Notes under the pieces: model-generated | Database searches by the model: none | What the model was told of the DNA's origin: nothing | The model's input: only the letters and a program-made list of their open reading frames with translations | NCBI RefSeq assembly: GCF_023823685.1 | Contig: NZ_JAMXBF010000007.1 | Span: 62,001-126,000 of the forward strand | Direction: 5' to 3' | Source: Pseudomonas subflava | GTDB lineage: Bacteria; Pseudomonadota; Gammaproteobacteria; Pseudomonadales; Pseudomonadaceae | DNA length: 64,000 bases | Part shown: piece after piece, positions 7,649 through 15,973 of the stretch | Layout of the letters: each line of letters begins with the position of its first letter | Numbering within the stretch: position 1 is the stretch's first letter | Position numbers and translations under genes: made by a program

Positions 7649-8536
7649 ATGAACGATCTTCGCCAGCTCCGCCATTTCGTCGCCCTCGCCGAGCACGGTC
7701 ATTTCGCCCGTGCAGCCGAGGCCGTACACCTCAGCCAGCCGGCGCTCAGCCGCAGCATCCAGGCGCTGGAGAGCGGCCTGGGCTGCCGGCTGCTGGACCG
7801 TCATCCACGCGGCATCAGCCTCACCGCCCACGGCGAACTGGTGCTGGAACATGCCCGGCGCCTGCTCGCCGGCAGCCGTGCACTGAGCAATGCGGTCAGC
7901 CAGCTGGGCAACCTCGCCAGCGGCGAACTCCGCCTGGGCGCCGGTCCCTACCCCGCCGCGCGTCTGGTACCGCAGGCCATGGGCGCCTTCGCCGAACGCC
8001 ACCCGCGGGTGCGCCTGCAGCTGTCCATCGACAACTGGCAGCAGCTGCGCACGCGCCTGCTGAACGACGAGATCGAGCTGTTCGTGGCCGACATCCGCGA
8101 ACTCAGCGGCGACCCGCTGCTGGACGTGGAACCGCTGCGCAGTCATGCCGGCAAGCTGTTCTGCCACCCGCGGCATCCGCTGCTGCAGCGCGTACCGCTG
8201 CGCATGGCCGATCTGCTGGAATATCCGCTGGCCGCCACCCAGCTGCCCGAGGAGGTGATGGCGGCGCTCGGCGCGGACTTTCAGCCGAGCATCCAGTGCG
8301 ACAACTTCATGGTGCTCAAGGAGCTGGTCTCCACCAGCCTGGTGATCAGCCTGGCGCCGTGGGACGTGATCGCCCAGGACGTGGCGTCAGGGCGTCTGGC
8401 GCCGCTGCCGCTGCAGCCGGGCGCCGTCCAGCACTCCGCCTACGGCATCGTCAGCCGCGCCGGGCACAGCCTGTCGCCGGGCGCGGCCGAACTGCGCCGC
8501 CTGCTGCTGGCGCAGGAAGCCACGGCCGAGCTCTAG
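7649..8536 (+). CDS. LysR-family regulator of the sulfatase genes
   Basis: The 295-residue protein starts MNDLRQLRHFVALAEHGHF. A classic LysR winged helix-turn-helix (AARAAEAVHLSQ-type; here FARAAEAVHLSQPALSRSIQ) spans about residues 17-40, followed by the co-inducer-binding periplasmic-binding-protein fold to the C-terminus. Family members autoregulate and activate the divergent gene when a ligand binds. Here the divergent gene encodes an alkylsulfatase, matching the SdsB1/SdsA1 pair of P. aeruginosa, so activation by alkyl sulfates or their products is a reasonable inference. The reading frame stays open far upstream across the antisense strand of the sulfatases, but only this ATG gives a full-length LysR. 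Confidence 0.85.
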   Translation: MNDLRQLRHFVALAEHGHFARAAEAVHLSQPALSRSIQALESGLGCRLLDRHPRGISLTAHGELVLEHARRLLAGSRALSNAVSQLGNLASGELRLGAGPYPAARLVPQAMGAFAERHPRVRLQLSIDNWQQLRTRLLNDEIELFVADIRELSGDPLLDVEPLRSHAGKLFCHPRHPLLQRVPLRMADLLEYPLAATQLPEEVMAALGADFQPSIQCDNFMVLKELVSTSLVISLAPWDVIAQDVASGRLAPLPLQPGAVQHSAYGIVSRAGHSLSPGAAELRRLLLAQEATAEL

Positions 8537-8567
8537 CGCCGCACGCTCGCGCGGCGCGACAGCCGAC

Positions 8568-8714
8568 TCAGCGTTGGCGCAGGCGGGCGGCGAGGGCGTC
8601 GATCCGGCGCAGGGCGAGGTGGATGTCGCGGCGGATGGAGGAACGCCGCAGGCGCGCGGGCTCTTCGGATTCCAACTGGAAGCGGGGGTCGAACGGGGCG
8701 TGGAACGCATTCAT
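8568..8714 (-). CDS. Small arginine-rich protein, unknown
   Basis: This 48-residue ORF (MNAFHAPFDPRFQLESEEPA...) has a strong GAGGAAA ribosome binding site and an amphipathic, Arg-rich C-terminal helix. No membrane segment or known domain is seen. It is convergent with the LysR gene and divergent from the FMN reductase. It may be real, given the ribosome binding site and biased codon use, but no homologue is recalled. Confidence 0.45.
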   Translation of the reverse strand: MNAFHAPFDPRFQLESEEPARLRRSSIRRDIHLALRRIDALAARLRQR

Positions 8715-8954
8715 GGCGATTTCCTCATGCAATGGGGACAAGGCGCAGAAATTGTTCTTGTGGGGCGCGGGGGCGGGATCGGGCAGTCGATCAGCCGTGG
8801 CCTACTCTCCGCCGGCGCGTGGCGCGGGTCAATCCTCGCACGCTGCGGCCAGTCGCCGCATTCGGCTCCAGGCAGCGAGACAGAGCGGCCGGGACAATCC
8901 AGCGAAGCGCACTATAGTTGCTGACTCCCCCTTTCCCTCTCGCAAGGAGTTCCC

Positions 8955-9515
8955 ATGAGCAACGTCCACCGTGTTGCCGTGCTGGTCGGCAGCCTGCGCA
9001 AGGCTTCGATCAACCGCAAGCTGGCGCAGACCCTGGCCGAGCTGGCGCCGCCGTCGCTGCAACTGGAGATCGTCGAGATCGGCGACCTGCCGCTGTACAA
9101 CGAGGACATCGACGTGACGCCGCCGCCCGCGCCCTACAGCGCCTTTCGCGACAGCCTGAAGCAGGCCGATGCGGTGCTCTTCGTCACCCCGGAGTACAAC
9201 CGCTCGGTGCCGGCGCCGATGAAGAACGCCATCGACGTAGGCTCGCGGCCCTACGGCCAGAGCGCATTCAGCGGCAAGCCGGCGGCCGTGATCAGCGCCT
9301 CGCCGGGCGCCATCGGCGGCTTCGGCGCCAACCACCACCTGCGCCAGTCGCTGGTGTTCCTCGACATGCCGGTGCTGCAGCAGCCGGAATCCTACCTGGG
9401 CGGCGCCGGCAGCTTCTTCGACGAGGCCGGCCAGCCCAGCGACAGCATCAAGGGCTTCCTGCAGAAGTTCATCGACACCTTCGCCCGCTGGGTCGAGATC
9501 CACAACCGGACCTGA
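8955..9515 (+). CDS. NADPH-dependent FMN reductase (flavodoxin-fold quinone/chromate reductase type)
   Basis: The 186-residue cytoplasmic protein has the flavodoxin-like FMN phosphate loop GSLRKASINRKLA (residues 13-25) and the family signature PEYNRSVPAPMKNAIDV near 77-93, followed by SASPGAIGG. These are features of the YieF/ChrR group, which transfers two electrons from NAD(P)H to quinones, azo dyes or metals and is usually a homodimer or tetramer. AAGGAG precedes the ATG by a good distance. The gene stands alone, with a hairpin just downstream at 9525-9544. The physiological substrate is not determined. Confidence 0.85.
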   Translation: MSNVHRVAVLVGSLRKASINRKLAQTLAELAPPSLQLEIVEIGDLPLYNEDIDVTPPPAPYSAFRDSLKQADAVLFVTPEYNRSVPAPMKNAIDVGSRPYGQSAFSGKPAAVISASPGAIGGFGANHHLRQSLVFLDMPVLQQPESYLGGAGSFFDEAGQPSDSIKGFLQKFIDTFARWVEIHNRT

Positions 9516-9524
9516 GCCCGCTCG

Positions 9525-9544
9525 GCCGGGTCGCCCGACCCGGC
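9525..9544. terminator. Hairpin after the FMN reductase, possible terminator
   Basis: GCCGGGTC and GACCCGGC form a perfect 8-bp stem with a 4-base loop just after the stop codon. There is no T-tract, so intrinsic termination is uncertain. Confidence 0.4.
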
Positions 9545-9645
9545 TCCCTCGACGGGCGGCGAAATCCGTCGGAACCTTTGCCGCCTTCGCCCGGTCGGTC
9601 CTAAAACCCGTCGCGCTGCCGCGACGCCAGCACAGGACGCGCGAC

Positions 9646-10932
9646 ATGCCGAACCGGGCCCGCAGGACCGACACCTCACTCGCCGAACTCGAACACCTGC
9701 TGGGCCGTTATCACCGCGTGCGTGCCGCCACCGAGCGCCTCTGCGAGCCGCTGGAGCGCGAGGACTACGTGATCCAGAGCATGCCCGACGTGAGCCCGCC
9801 GAAGTGGCATCTGGCCCACGTCACCTGGTTCTTCGAGGCCTTCATCCTGCAGCCCTTCCTGCCCGGTTACCGACCGCTGGATGCGCGCTACGACCACCTC
9901 TTCAACTCCTACTACCAGACCCATGGCACGCCCTTCGAGCGCACCCGCCGCGGGCTGCTATCGCGGCCGACCGTGTGCGAGGTCTACGCCTACCGCAGCC
10001 ACGTCGACCTGGCCATGGAGCAGCTGCTGACCCACCTCGGCGCCGACAGCGCCGACGAGGTGCTGCGGCGCGTCGAGCTGGGCCTGGAGCACGAGCAGCA
10101 GCACCAGGAACTGCTGCTGATGGACATCAAGCACATCCTCGCGCAGAACCCGCTGCGCCCGGCCTACCGGAGCGATCTCAAGCCCAACGCTGCAGCACCG
10201 GCCGCACCGCTGCGCTGGCTCGGCTACCCCGCCGGCGTGCGTCACGTCGGCCACGCCGGCGACGACTTCGCCTTCGACTGCGAGCGACCACGCCACCGCA
10301 CCTTCGTCGACGCCTTCCAGCTGGCCAGCCGGCCGGTGAGCAACGGCGAGTACCTCGACTTCATCCGCGACGGCGGCTACGGCAACATCGCCCTGTGGCT
10401 GTCCGACGGCTGGGACCACATCCAGCGGGCCGGCTGGCAGGCGCCGCTGTACTGGCAGCGCGAGGGCGACGACTGGCTGGAGCTGACCCTGGGCGGCCCG
10501 CGCGACCTGGACCTCGACGCGCCGGTCTGCCACCTGAGCTATTTCGAGGCCGAGGCCTTCGCCGCCTGGGCCCAGGCCCGCCTGCCACGCGAGGAGGAAT
10601 GGGAGGTCGCCGCCCAGGACGAACCGCTGTGGGGCAACTTCGTCGAGAACGATCACCTGCAGCCGGTCGCCGGCGGTGCGGTCGAGGGGCTGCAGCAGCT
10701 CTACGGCGACGTCTGGGAATGGACCGCCAGCGCGTTTCGCCCCTACCCCGGCTTTCGCCCGCTGCCCGGCAGCCTGGGCGAGTACAACGGCAAGTTCATG
10801 TCCGGGCAGATGGTCCTGCGCGGCGGCAGCTGCGTCACCCCCGAAGACCACGTGCGCCCCACCTACCGCAACTTCTTCTACCCCACCATGCGCTGGCAGT
10901 TCGCCGGCCTGCGCCTGGCCAAGGAGGTCTGA
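9646..10932 (+). CDS. egtB: Ergothioneine biosynthesis sulfoxide synthase EgtB
   Basis: The 428-residue protein has an N-terminal DinB-like four-helix domain and a C-terminal formylglycine-generating-enzyme-like (FGE-sulfatase) fold, the EgtB arrangement. Likely iron ligands are the HLAH region (55-58) and His149 and His153 of EHEQQHQE. The C-terminal half carries GDVWEWTAS and LRGGSCVTP. EgtB uses O2 to join trimethylhistidine (hercynine) to cysteine or gamma-glutamylcysteine as a sulfoxide. It is followed 3 bases later by egtD, whose strong AAGGAGGT ribosome binding site lies inside the end of egtB. The sequence alone does not settle which thiol donor is used. Confidence 0.92.
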   Translation: MPNRARRTDTSLAELEHLLGRYHRVRAATERLCEPLEREDYVIQSMPDVSPPKWHLAHVTWFFEAFILQPFLPGYRPLDARYDHLFNSYYQTHGTPFERTRRGLLSRPTVCEVYAYRSHVDLAMEQLLTHLGADSADEVLRRVELGLEHEQQHQELLLMDIKHILAQNPLRPAYRSDLKPNAAAPAAPLRWLGYPAGVRHVGHAGDDFAFDCERPRHRTFVDAFQLASRPVSNGEYLDFIRDGGYGNIALWLSDGWDHIQRAGWQAPLYWQREGDDWLELTLGGPRDLDLDAPVCHLSYFEAEAFAAWAQARLPREEEWEVAAQDEPLWGNFVENDHLQPVAGGAVEGLQQLYGDVWEWTASAFRPYPGFRPLPGSLGEYNGKFMSGQMVLRGGSCVTPEDHVRPTYRNFFYPTMRWQFAGLRLAKEV

Positions 10933-10935
10933 CCC

Positions 10936-11898
10936 ATGGCATTGGCAATCCGCGTCCACGAACAGTCCCTGAGCCCCGATCAGGCGGCCCTGCGCGACGA
11001 GGCCCTGCTGGGCTTCGCCGCCAGCCCTAAATCCATGTCGCCGAAGTTCTTCTACGATCACGCCGGCTCCCAGCTGTTCGAGCTGATCTGCCGCCAGCCC
11101 GAGTACTACCCGACCCGCACCGAGGAAACCATCCTGCGCCTGGCGGCGGCCAACATCGCCGCGCTGGCGGGGCGCAATGTCAGCCTGATCGAACTGGGCA
11201 GCGGCGCCAGCCGCAAGATCCGCCTGCTGCTGGAGTCGCTGCGCCCGGCGCGCTACCTGGGCATCGACATCTCCCGCGAATTCCTCCACGCCAGCACCCA
11301 TCGCCTGGCCGCCGACTACCGCTGGCTGGACGTGCACGCGCTGTGCGCCGACTTCAGCCAGCCGCTGAAGCTGCCGGCCGAGGCGCTGGGCGGGCAGCCG
11401 CTGGCCTTCTTCCCCGGCTCGAGCATCGGCAACTTCGACCCCGAGCAGGCCCGCGACTTCCTGCGCAACCTGCACCAGGCGCTGCCGGTCGGCAGCGGCC
11501 TGCTGATCGGCGTCGACCTGGTCAAGGACCGTGCAGTGCTGGAGCGCGCCTACAACGACGAGGCCGGCGTGACCGCGCTGTTCAACCTCAACCTGCTGGA
11601 GCGCATCCGCCGCGAGCTGGACAGCGACATCGACCCGCGCCGCTTCCAGCACCGCGCGTTCTACAACGAGGCCGAATCGCGCATCGAGATGCACCTGGTC
11701 AGCCCGCAGGCGCAGCAGGTGCGCATCGAAAACCGCGTGTTCGACTTCGCCGCCGGCGAGAGCCTGCACACCGAGAACTCCTACAAGTACACCCCGGCCA
11801 GCTTCCGCGAGCTGGCGGCCGACTGCGGCTTCGCCTCGGCGGCGATGTGGCGCGACCCCGCGCAGCTGTTCAGCGTCCACTTCCTGCGCCGCGAATAG
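10936..11898 (+). CDS. egtD: L-histidine N(alpha)-methyltransferase EgtD
   Basis: The 320-residue SAM-dependent enzyme trimethylates histidine to hercynine, the first step of ergothioneine synthesis. Visible family features are SPKFFYDHAGSQLFE near residue 35, the SAM loop IELGSGASRK, FFPGSSIGNFDP and the C-terminal HTENSYKYTPASF. Length and motif order are those of complete EgtD. It is co-transcribed with egtB. No gene for EgtA, EgtC or the EgtE C-S lyase is nearby, so those steps must be encoded elsewhere, be replaced, or be bypassed. Confidence 0.93.
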   Translation: MALAIRVHEQSLSPDQAALRDEALLGFAASPKSMSPKFFYDHAGSQLFELICRQPEYYPTRTEETILRLAAANIAALAGRNVSLIELGSGASRKIRLLLESLRPARYLGIDISREFLHASTHRLAADYRWLDVHALCADFSQPLKLPAEALGGQPLAFFPGSSIGNFDPEQARDFLRNLHQALPVGSGLLIGVDLVKDRAVLERAYNDEAGVTALFNLNLLERIRRELDSDIDPRRFQHRAFYNEAESRIEMHLVSPQAQQVRIENRVFDFAAGESLHTENSYKYTPASFRELAADCGFASAAMWRDPAQLFSVHFLRRE

Positions 11899-11970
11899 GC
11901 GGGCGCCGGGGTTGCCAGATCGGCGCGCGGCTGCAACGCTCGGACGATATTGCCGCCGCGAGGATCGACC

Positions 11971-12588
11971 ATGAGCACCATGACCCTGTTCCACTCCCCC
12001 GCTTCGCCGTTCGTGCGCAAGGTGATGGTCCTGCTCCACGAAACGGGGCAGACCGAGCGGGTGGCCCTGCACGAGGTGCAGCTGTCGCCGGTCGCGCCCC
12101 ATCCCGCGGTGATCGAGGGCAATCCGGCCGGCAAGATCCCCGCCCTGCGCCTGGCCGACGGCAGCGTGCTGCACGACAGCCGGGTGATCCTCGACTACCT
12201 CGACAGCCAGCACGTGGGCGAGCCGCTGATCCCCACCGGTACCGCCCGCTGGCGCCACCTGACCCTGGCCTCGCTGGCCGACGCCATCCTCGACGCCGCC
12301 GTGCTGCTGCGCTACGAGACCTTCCTGCGCCCCGAGGAAAAACGCTGGGACGCCTGGCAGCAGGCCCAGCAGGACAAGATCGAACGGGCCCTCGCCCACT
12401 TCGAGCACGACTGCCTGGCCGAGCTCGCCAGCCGCTTCGACATCGCCGCCATCGGCCTGGCCTGCGCCCTCGGCTATCTCGATTTCCGCCAGCCCCAGCT
12501 GGCCTGGCGCGAACGCTTCCCGGGCCTGGCCGGCTGGTACGCGGAGGTCAGCCAGCGGCCATCGATGCAGGCGACAGTGCCGCGCTGA
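11971..12588 (+). CDS. Glutathione S-transferase family protein
   Basis: The 205-residue cytoplasmic protein has an N-terminal thioredoxin fold (MTLFHSPASPFVRKVMVLLHE), with Ser/Pro at the glutathione-activating position, the cis-Pro strand GKIPALRLADGSVLHDSRVI and an all-helical C-terminal half. This is the bacterial GST pattern of the YfcF/YibF-like groups, for conjugation or reduction of electrophiles. The chosen ATG has GAGG 8 bases upstream; a TTG 21 bases earlier is less likely. It follows egtD by 72 bases and could share its transcript, which would place two thiol-linked functions together. Confidence 0.85.
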   Translation: MSTMTLFHSPASPFVRKVMVLLHETGQTERVALHEVQLSPVAPHPAVIEGNPAGKIPALRLADGSVLHDSRVILDYLDSQHVGEPLIPTGTARWRHLTLASLADAILDAAVLLRYETFLRPEEKRWDAWQQAQQDKIERALAHFEHDCLAELASRFDIAAIGLACALGYLDFRQPQLAWRERFPGLAGWYAEVSQRPSMQATVPR

Positions 12589-12674
12589 TCAGCGCAGGCG
12601 CTGCAGCTCCTTCGGCACCGTATAGCGCTCAGTGTCGTGCAGAGTCGGTGAACATCTTCATGCAGACCTGCCCC

Positions 12675-13205
12675 TCATCCGAAGTAGCCCAACACGATCA
12701 GCCCCTCGCGTGGCAACAGCAGCAGGGCGCCTTCGGGCTTGGTGCTGTAGTAGCCACCTTTTGCCCGGGCGGCCTCACCGATTCGCGCGGCCAGCTCCTC
12801 GTCGGCGTCGACGCATTGCAGGCCGAGGAAGATGGGGCTGATCGCCTCGTCCTCGTCACCCGCGGTCGGCGTGGGTTGCCAGGGCGCGAAGTGGTGGTAC
12901 TCGCTCGTATAGCCGCGGGCCTGCCGCGCGTCGTGCAATGCCTCCAGGCCCTCGCGCAGCAGGCGCATACGCAGGGTCGGCGACATGCGCAGCACCGCCA
13001 CGCCGCAGCCCTCACGAATCCCGCTCTCGCTGCCAATCAGCACCACGCCGTCCACCTCCAGCTGCGCCGGCAGCGAGTCGATGGCGTCGCTGCGCTCGCT
13101 CATCTTGAAGACCAGGTAGATCAGCAACAGCAGCCACAAAATAAGCAGCACGGCGCGGTACAGCAACCTGCCGAGCACCCATAGCACGGACATCGCCCGA
13201 CTCAT
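12675..13205 (-). CDS. Membrane-anchored protein of unknown function (last gene of the creD cluster)
   Basis: The 176-residue protein has one long N-terminal transmembrane helix (VLLILWLLLLIYLVF, about 18-33) and a soluble remainder ending REGLIVLGYFG. No family is recognised. The ATG overlaps the upstream gene's TGA by 4 bases, so it is translationally coupled to it. It is the last of four overlapping genes that follow creD, which suggests a shared transcript and possible CreBC control, though this is inference from position. Confidence 0.65.
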   Translation of the reverse strand: MSRAMSVLWVLGRLLYRAVLLILWLLLLIYLVFKMSERSDAIDSLPAQLEVDGVVLIGSESGIREGCGVAVLRMSPTLRMRLLREGLEALHDARQARGYTSEYHHFAPWQPTPTAGDEDEAISPIFLGLQCVDADEELAARIGEAARAKGGYYSTKPEGALLLLPREGLIVLGYFG

Positions 13206-13480
13206 GGCAGCCACCCGTGGCCGTAGTACAGCCAGACCAGCGCCAGCACGATCGCGCCCAACGCCGCGCCGAATCGCCATCGTCGCCCATGAGGCGCGAC
13301 CGGGCGCCATACATAGGGCGCCTGCAGGACCAGCGCCAGCGCGGCCAGCGGCGTGAAGAAGGCATTGAACGGCCAGGACGGCAGCAGCGTTCCCAATGCC
13401 ACGGCCAGCAGATAGGCCAGCGTGCTGCCGGCCATCAGCCCCACGGTGAAATGCCAGGCGCCAAGGGGTTTCAACGACAT
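13202..13480 (-). CDS. Small multi-pass membrane protein, unknown
   Basis: The 92-residue protein has about three hydrophobic helices (FTVGLMAGSTLAYLLAVALG; FFTPLAALALVLQAPY; FGAALGAIVLALVWLYY). No family is recognised. It overlaps its upstream neighbour by 10 bases and its downstream neighbour by 4 bases, the pattern of a tightly coupled operon. Confidence 0.6.
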   Translation of the reverse strand: MSLKPLGAWHFTVGLMAGSTLAYLLAVALGTLLPSWPFNAFFTPLAALALVLQAPYVWRPVAPHGRRWRFGAALGAIVLALVWLYYGHGWLP

Positions 13481-13602
13481 GGCGGAGCCTCCCGACGGAA
13501 CGACTTGCGCACAGAGCCCTGCGGCGGAAACAACCGGGCGATGCGCCGCGCCAGCAGATGCCCCAGACGCGCCTCCTCGCGCAAACCGACATGCCCGCTC
13601 AT
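13471..13602 (-). CDS. Very small basic protein inside the creD-distal operon
   Basis: This 43-residue ORF (MSGHVGLREEARLGHLLARR...) starts with ATGA overlapping the previous gene's stop and runs 10 bases into the next gene. It is Arg-rich, with no membrane segment. The double overlap leaves no gap between the flanking genes, which argues that it is translated. No homologue is recalled. Confidence 0.5.
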   Translation of the reverse strand: MSGHVGLREEARLGHLLARRIARLFPPQGSVRKSFRREAPPCR

Positions 13603-13895
13603 GCGCGGTACCACAGGCGGAAGAAGCCGGCGGCCAGCAGCAGGGCGATCTGCGCCAGGGCCACGCACAGCTGCAGGAACGACTGCACGTCGGCGTTGCC
13701 GGGCACGCCGGTCAGGCTTTCCCAGAAGCCGCCCGGCAGCAGCGCCAGGGCGACGCTGGCCAGCGGACGGCCGCTGACATTGAGGCCGTGGATCAGGTCG
13801 AACTGACCGAAGAACATCAGGCCGATCAGGAGCACTCCGGCCACCACCAGGCCGAGGGCGAAACAGGCGGAAAACTGCATGAACAGACGGATCAT
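13599..13895 (-). CDS. Small membrane protein downstream of creD, unknown
   Basis: The 98-residue protein has a first transmembrane segment (CFALGLVVAGVLLIGLMFFG) and a second near the C-terminus (FLQLCVALAQIALLLAAGFF), with an extracytoplasmic loop between them. No family is recognised. It begins 45 bases after creD on the same strand and its stop overlaps the next start by 4 bases, so it probably belongs to the creD transcript. Confidence 0.6.
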   Translation of the reverse strand: MIRLFMQFSACFALGLVVAGVLLIGLMFFGQFDLIHGLNVSGRPLASVALALLPGGFWESLTGVPGNADVQSFLQLCVALAQIALLLAAGFFRLWYRA

Positions 13896-13940
13896 GGTGA
13901 ATACCTCGCAAGGCGCGGCCAGGGCCGCGCCGGTCGGGAG

Positions 13941-15293
13941 TCAGGCGATGGTCGTGGCCGGCTTGGCGACGCCGTACCAGTCGAGCTTGCGGGTCAGCAC
14001 CATCACCGCGGCGAGCAGGCCGAACACCAGCAGCGAGCCCATCAGCAGGGCGTAGTCCTCGGCGGAGAGCAGCGCATAAAGCATCGCGTAGAGCCCGGCC
14101 AGCGCCGCGGTGAAGCCGGCGCCGCGCAACCAGCTGTGCAGCACGTGGCTGACGTAGAAGCCGATCAGCAGCACGCAGGCCGAGGCCGCCAGCGCATAGG
14201 CCCGGGCGAAGGCCATGTGTTCGGCCAGCGACAGCAGCAACAGGTAGAACATCGCCAGCGACAGGCCGACCAGGCCGTACTGCACCGGGTGCACGGCCAG
14301 GCGCTTGAGCACCTCGAAGAGGAAGAAGCCGGCGAAGGTCAGGGCGATGAACAGCAGCGCGTATTTCAGCGCGCGGTCGCTCTTCAGGTACTGGTCGACC
14401 GGGTCGACGAAGCTAACGCCGAACTGGCGGGTCATGAACGCATGGCACTCGCCGCTGCTGGCGCACTCGTTCAAGGCCTCCTCCATGTTGGTGGCGAAGA
14501 AGCTGGTCTGCCAGCGCGCGGTGAAGCCCTCGGCGCCGATCTCGCGCTCGCTCGGCAGGTACTCGCCAATGAAGCTCGGATGCGGCCAGTCGGCCTTCAG
14601 GTCGACCAGGGTCTCGCGGCCCACCGGGGCGATGCCCAGCTCGCCGGTGCCCTGCAGCAACAGGTCGAAGGCGAACTCCAGGCGTTGGCCCTGATGTATG
14701 TCGGCTACTGCCATCGGCAGCGGCGCGTGTACGCCGGCGCCGAGCATCGGGTCGGCGCTGCCCGGCTGGAACGGCAACCGGCGCTCGCCCTGTTCCAGCA
14801 CCAGGTTGTTCTTGATGCCGCGAATGTCGCTGATGCCGACGCTGACGAAGGGCTCGCCGAAACGGTAGTCGCCGACGTCCTCGGTCACGCCGAAGTTGGC
14901 CGGCACCTCGAAGTGGCCGGCGAGGCGGCTGTTGCTGTGGAACAGGCGCGCCTGGTAGATACCGCGGGCGCGCAGCTCGGTGCCGATCTCGCCGCCGATG
15001 GCCAGGCGCTCCGGCAGGAGGTAGATGCGCCCGCCCACTTCGCTCTCCTCCAGGTAGCGCTCGCCGGTCTTGTCGTGGGTCTTCCAGGTGCGCAGGGTCT
15101 TGCGGTAGGGCACCACCAGCAGCGGGCCGGTGATCTTCTGGCTGTGGCTGGAGCTGCGGGCGATGTCTTGCAGCACGTCGTCGCGCAGGCTCTGACGCTC
15201 GTCGATCATGCCGTCGATCATGATGATCGGGATCATCAGCAGCAGGATCAGCGCGGCGATGGCGCCGAGCTTGATCAGCAGGTTGCGGTTCAT
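13941..15293 (-). CDS. creD: Inner-membrane protein CreD
   Basis: The 450-residue protein has one N-terminal transmembrane helix (IAALILLLMIPIIMIDGM), a large periplasmic domain, and a cluster of about five to six helices from about residue 310 onwards. This is the CreD (formerly Cet) layout. CreD is the main effector of the CreBC two-component regulon; it is linked to envelope integrity, colicin E2 tolerance in E. coli and biofilm/fitness in P. aeruginosa, but its biochemical role is unknown. The chosen ATG has AAGGAG upstream; longer in-frame starts give no membrane signal. CreB and CreC are encoded at 22788-23474 and 17335-18756. Three direct repeats at 15365-15391 lie about 75-100 bases upstream and may bind CreB. 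Confidence 0.92.
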   Translation of the reverse strand: MNRNLLIKLGAIAALILLLMIPIIMIDGMIDERQSLRDDVLQDIARSSSHSQKITGPLLVVPYRKTLRTWKTHDKTGERYLEESEVGGRIYLLPERLAIGGEIGTELRARGIYQARLFHSNSRLAGHFEVPANFGVTEDVGDYRFGEPFVSVGISDIRGIKNNLVLEQGERRLPFQPGSADPMLGAGVHAPLPMAVADIHQGQRLEFAFDLLLQGTGELGIAPVGRETLVDLKADWPHPSFIGEYLPSEREIGAEGFTARWQTSFFATNMEEALNECASSGECHAFMTRQFGVSFVDPVDQYLKSDRALKYALLFIALTFAGFFLFEVLKRLAVHPVQYGLVGLSLAMFYLLLLSLAEHMAFARAYALAASACVLLIGFYVSHVLHSWLRGAGFTAALAGLYAMLYALLSAEDYALLMGSLLVFGLLAAVMVLTRKLDWYGVAKPATTIA

Positions 15294-15364
15294 ATGGGTG
15301 ACTCTCCTTGGTTGGACCGTGGGGAGAGTCTCGACGGCGCCCGTGGCGGCACCGTGCGCGGTAT

Positions 15365-15391
15365 GTGGAGGCTGTGTGGAATTTGTGTGGC
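15365..15391 (-). promoter_or_regulatory. Triple direct repeat upstream of creD, candidate CreB binding site
   Basis: On the minus strand GCCAC, TCCAC and TCCAC are spaced exactly 6 bases apart (11-base periodicity). The known cre/blr tag is TTCAC-N6-TTCAC. These copies differ at one or two positions but keep the spacing and lie 72-98 bases upstream of the creD start. Confidence 0.5.
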
Positions 15392-15423
15392 GACCGAGGT
15401 GCGAAGGCCCCGCGGCCGAATCA

Positions 15424-15446
15424 CCCCTCACCCAGCGGGAGAGGGG
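15424..15446. repeat. Short intergenic hairpin of the CCCTCTCCC type
   Basis: CCCCTCACCCAGCGGGAGAGGGG can fold on itself. The same kind of sequence appears in the 147-bp array at 39939-40800 and at 29634-29657. It lies between the CBS-domain gene and creD and may be a dispersed repeat that also slows read-through. Confidence 0.5.
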
Positions 15447-15461
15447 AAGAAACGGCGGTCG

Positions 15462-15899
15462 CTATTGCTCGCCGCGGATGTACTGCTCCAGCTGCTGGAT
15501 GAGGCTGGCCTGGTCGTCGATGGTCTGCTTGACCAGGTCGCCGATCGACAGCATGCCGATCAGCTCGCCCTCGGCCACCACCGGCAGGTGGCGCAGGCGG
15601 CGGTCGGTCATCAGTTGCAGGCAGTGCTGCACGCTATCGCGCGGGCTGACGGTGATCACGTCGGCGGTCATGATGTCGGCGACCTTGGCGTCGAACGCCG
15701 CGCTCTCCAGCTCGGCCAATTTGCGCACATAGTCGCGCTCGCTGACGATGCCCGCCAGGCGCCCGCCGCTCAGCACCAGCAGCGCACCGATCTTCTTCTC
15801 GGCCAGCTGCTTGACCGCCTCGAGCACCGAGGCCTCGGGGGCGATGTGGTGCACATAGGCACTGGGCTTGGTTCTGAGCAGTTCCGCAACGGTCTTCAT
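15462..15899 (-). CDS. CBS-domain pair protein
   Basis: The 145-residue cytoplasmic protein is a single Bateman module. CBS1 covers about residues 10-65 (GALLVLSGGRLAGIVSERDY) and CBS2 about 75-130 (RHLPVVAEGELIGMLSIGDLV). Stand-alone CBS pairs bind adenosine nucleotides and usually regulate another protein; the partner here is unknown. It matches the Pseudomonas CBS proteins of similar length. It is transcribed toward creD but is separated from it by a hairpin repeat, so co-regulation is uncertain. Confidence 0.88.
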   Translation of the reverse strand: MKTVAELLRTKPSAYVHHIAPEASVLEAVKQLAEKKIGALLVLSGGRLAGIVSERDYVRKLAELESAAFDAKVADIMTADVITVSPRDSVQHCLQLMTDRRLRHLPVVAEGELIGMLSIGDLVKQTIDDQASLIQQLEQYIRGEQ

Positions 15900-15973
15900 G
15901 CAACGCCTCCCCGGGCTGTCTGTTGTTCTGCGCCGGGCAGAATCCTTGCCCGGCCAGGGAAGAATAGCCCAGC

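Noticed and set aside
9958..12408. Long minus-strand frame over egtB, egtD and the GST gene
   Set aside because: It is antisense to three well-supported genes.
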